Of a DNA stretch of 64,000 nucleotides, positions 62,425 through 64,000 are shown piece after piece. Position 1 is the first letter of the stretch. Every line of letters starts with the position of its first letter. The position numbers and the translations under genes were made by a program. Origin of the DNA: Massilia norwichensis. GTDB taxonomy: Bacteria; Pseudomonadota; Gammaproteobacteria; Burkholderiales; Burkholderiaceae_D. The notes beneath the pieces are model-generated. The model had not been told where the DNA came from. It saw only the letters and a program-made list of their open reading frames with translations, and did no database searches. The stretch spans positions 1-64,000 of the forward strand of contig NZ_JANUGX010000018.1 in NCBI RefSeq assembly GCF_024753245.1. The letters run 5' to 3'.

Positions 62425-64000
62425 TCAAGAGGCCAGCAGCTCGCGCGCGTGCTTGCGCGTGGTCTCGGTGATCTCGATGCCGCCCAACATGCGCGCCACC
62501 TCTTCCACCCGCTCCTTCTTGTCCAGCACGTCGATGCGCGAAACCGTCTTGCCCTCGAAGGTCGTGCCCTTGGCCACCTGGAAGTGCTGGTTGGCCTGGC
62601 TCGCCACCTGCGGCAGGTGGGTCACGCACAGCACCTGGCGGCTCTGGCCGAGACGCTTGAGCAGGCGCCCCACCACTTCGGCGACGCCGCCGCCGATACC
62701 GGTATCGACCTCGTCGAAGATCAGGGTCGGCACCGTGGTCGCGTGCGAGGTAATCACGGAAATCGCCAGCGAGATGCGCGCCAGTTCGCCGCCCGACGCC
62801 ACCTTCGCCATTGGACGCGGCGCTACCCCGGCGTGGCCGGCCACCAGGAACTCGACCTGCTCCATGCCGTACACCGCCGGCTCGCAAGGGTTCAGCGCGA
62901 CGACGAAACGGCCGCCGCTCATCGACAGCTCCTGCATCGCTTCCGACACCTGCTCGCTCAGGCGCCTGGCGGCTTCCTGACGCGTGGCGGACAGCTTGGC
63001 CGCCGCTTCCAGGTAGGTGGCCTTCGCCTTTTCTTCCTGGCGGCGCAGGCCGTCGACATCGCTGGCGTTGGCCAGTTGCTGCAGCTTGGCTTTCAGGGTC
63101 GCGTGCTCGTCCGGCAGTTCCTCGGGCGTCACGCGGAATTTACGGGCGGTGCCGTGGATCGCGTCCATGCGCGCATCGACCTGGGCCAGGCGCTCGGGAT
63201 CGAGTTCGACCTTGTCGATGTAGTCGTTCAGCGCGTACACCGCTTCCTGCAGCTGGATGCGGGCCGGCTCCATGCAGTCGAGCACGTTCTGCAGGCCGGC
63301 ATCGACGTCGACCAGCTTGGTCAGCTTCTGGTTCAGCGAGGACAACTGCGACAGGATCGGCTGCTCGGCCTCCGAGATCGCGTTCAACGCCTCCTGCGCG
63401 CCTTCGAGCAGGCTGGCCGCATGCGACAGGCGGCTGTGCTCGTTGGTGATCTCGACCCACTCGCCCGGCTTCACGGCCAGTTTATCCAGCTCGCTCACCT
63501 GCCATTCGAGCCGCTCGCGCTCGAGCAGCACGTTCCTGGCATTGGTCTCGAATTCCTCGCGCTGGCGGGCCAGCGCGCGCCAGGCCTTGTAGCTGGTGGC
63601 GACCGCCTGCACCTGCAGCGTCGCGGCCGGATCGCGCACCGCGATCTGGTTGTCCAGCAGCGCGCGCTGGGCGTCCTGCTTGAGCAGCGACTGGTGCGCG
63701 TGCTGGCCGTGGATGTCGACCAGCATCTCGCCCAGTTCGCGCAACTGGCCGGCGGTGGCGGCGATGCCGTTGATGTAGGCTTTCGAGCGGCCGGCATTGT
63801 CGATCACCCGGCGCAGCAGCGCGCCGCCTTCTTCGACGGCGAATTCGTTCTGCTCGAGCCAGCTGCCGGCGGCCGGCGTGAGGGCGAAGTCGGCGCTGAT
63901 GTCGGCCTTGGCCGCGCCTTCGCGCACCATGCTGGCTTCGCCGCGGCCGCCCAGCGCCAGCTGCAGCGCATCGATCAGGATCGACTTGCCGGCGCCGGTC
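62425..64000 (-). CDS. recN: DNA repair protein RecN (N-terminus outside window)
   Basis: 525 codons are visible; the N-terminal 20-30 residues lie beyond the window edge. The first visible residues TGAGKSILIDALQLALGGR are the Walker A of an SMC-like ATPase. A long coiled-coil middle follows, then LARISLAISVI (signature-like), TLIFDEVDTGIGGGVAEVVG (Walker B) and VLCVTHLPQVASQANQHF. RecN acts in double-strand break repair. hemH follows after 91 bases. Confidence 0.96.
   Translation of the reverse strand, partial: TGAGKSILIDALQLALGGRGEASMVREGAAKADISADFALTPAAGSWLEQNEFAVEEGGALLRRVIDNAGRSKAYINGIAATAGQLRELGEMLVDIHGQHAHQSLLKQDAQRALLDNQIAVRDPAATLQVQAVATSYKAWRALARQREEFETNARNVLLERERLEWQVSELDKLAVKPGEWVEITNEHSRLSHAASLLEGAQEALNAISEAEQPILSQLSSLNQKLTKLVDVDAGLQNVLDCMEPARIQLQEAVYALNDYIDKVELDPERLAQVDARMDAIHGTARKFRVTPEELPDEHATLKAKLQQLANASDVDGLRRQEEKAKATYLEAAAKLSATRQEAARRLSEQVSEAMQELSMSGGRFVVALNPCEPAVYGMEQVEFLVAGHAGVAPRPMAKVASGGELARISLAISVITSHATTVPTLIFDEVDTGIGGGVAEVVGRLLKRLGQSRQVLCVTHLPQVASQANQHFQVAKGTTFEGKTVSRIDVLDKKERVEEVARMLGGIEITETTRKHARELLAS

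Overview
The window looks like a chromosomal segment of a GC-rich beta-proteobacterium of the Oxalobacteraceae (Massilia/Telluria/Duganella-like). This is inferred from protein style and gene order (purC-purE-purK-tsaC, fba-pyk-pgk, recA-recX, hda-HAD-pcnB-folK-panB, grpE-dnaK-dnaJ with recN-hemH nearby) and was not tested by database search. Most of it is core metabolism and housekeeping. No rRNA, tRNA, CRISPR array or prophage was seen.

Layout. 1-2.0 kb: two minus-strand exported lipoprotein esterases, a GDSL enzyme cut by the window edge and an alpha/beta lipase. 2.2-11.1 kb: a minus-strand run azlC-azlD, pgk, pyk, fba, purC-purE-purK-tsaC (glycolysis, de novo purine synthesis, tRNA t6A). 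11.3-13.1 kb: a small zinc-binding protein, a YheT-like hydrolase and an unknown protein. 13.2-17.5 kb: an M48 protease with TPR-like tail, moaC and several small unknown or membrane proteins. 17.7-20.6 kb: an S9 peptidase and a YcgR/PilZ protein. 20.6-22.9 kb: a type IV pilin with an excellent sigma-54 promoter and a TGTC-rich upstream array, followed by an O-antigen-ligase-family enzyme, possibly a pilin glycosylation pair. 22.9-27.6 kb: sucD/sucC, a DUF2889 protein, a non-coding stretch with two long hairpins, recX and recA (with a LexA box).

27.8-32.4 kb: a translationally coupled response regulator, histidine kinase, DUF4212 small subunit and large sodium/solute symporter. 33.0-34.3 kb: an IS903-type element (IS5 family) that truncates a cysC gene and lacks a target duplication, pointing to an IS-linked deletion. 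34.3-40.6 kb: purM, then hda, a HAD phosphatase, pcnB, folK, a DMT-type protein, panB and thpR. 40.7-55.5 kb: an MFS transporter and a putative polyamine-utilisation region: two gamma-glutamylpolyamine-synthetase-type enzymes, PuuC-like dehydrogenase, sodium symporter, SpuC-like aminotransferase, PuuD-like hydrolase and GabD, with a LytS/LytTR pair and an SDR/TetR pair interspersed. 55.5-64.0 kb: small proteins, carbonic anhydrase, dnaJ, dnaK, grpE (sigma-32 promoter), hemH and the start-truncated recN.

Two families of palindromic intergenic repeats recur: family A (four copies, core like GTCCCCGCGCAGGCGGGGAC) and family B (three copies, GTGGGCACGGGGTGCCCAC type). Each copy is a head-to-head pair of small hairpins, and several sit between convergent genes.
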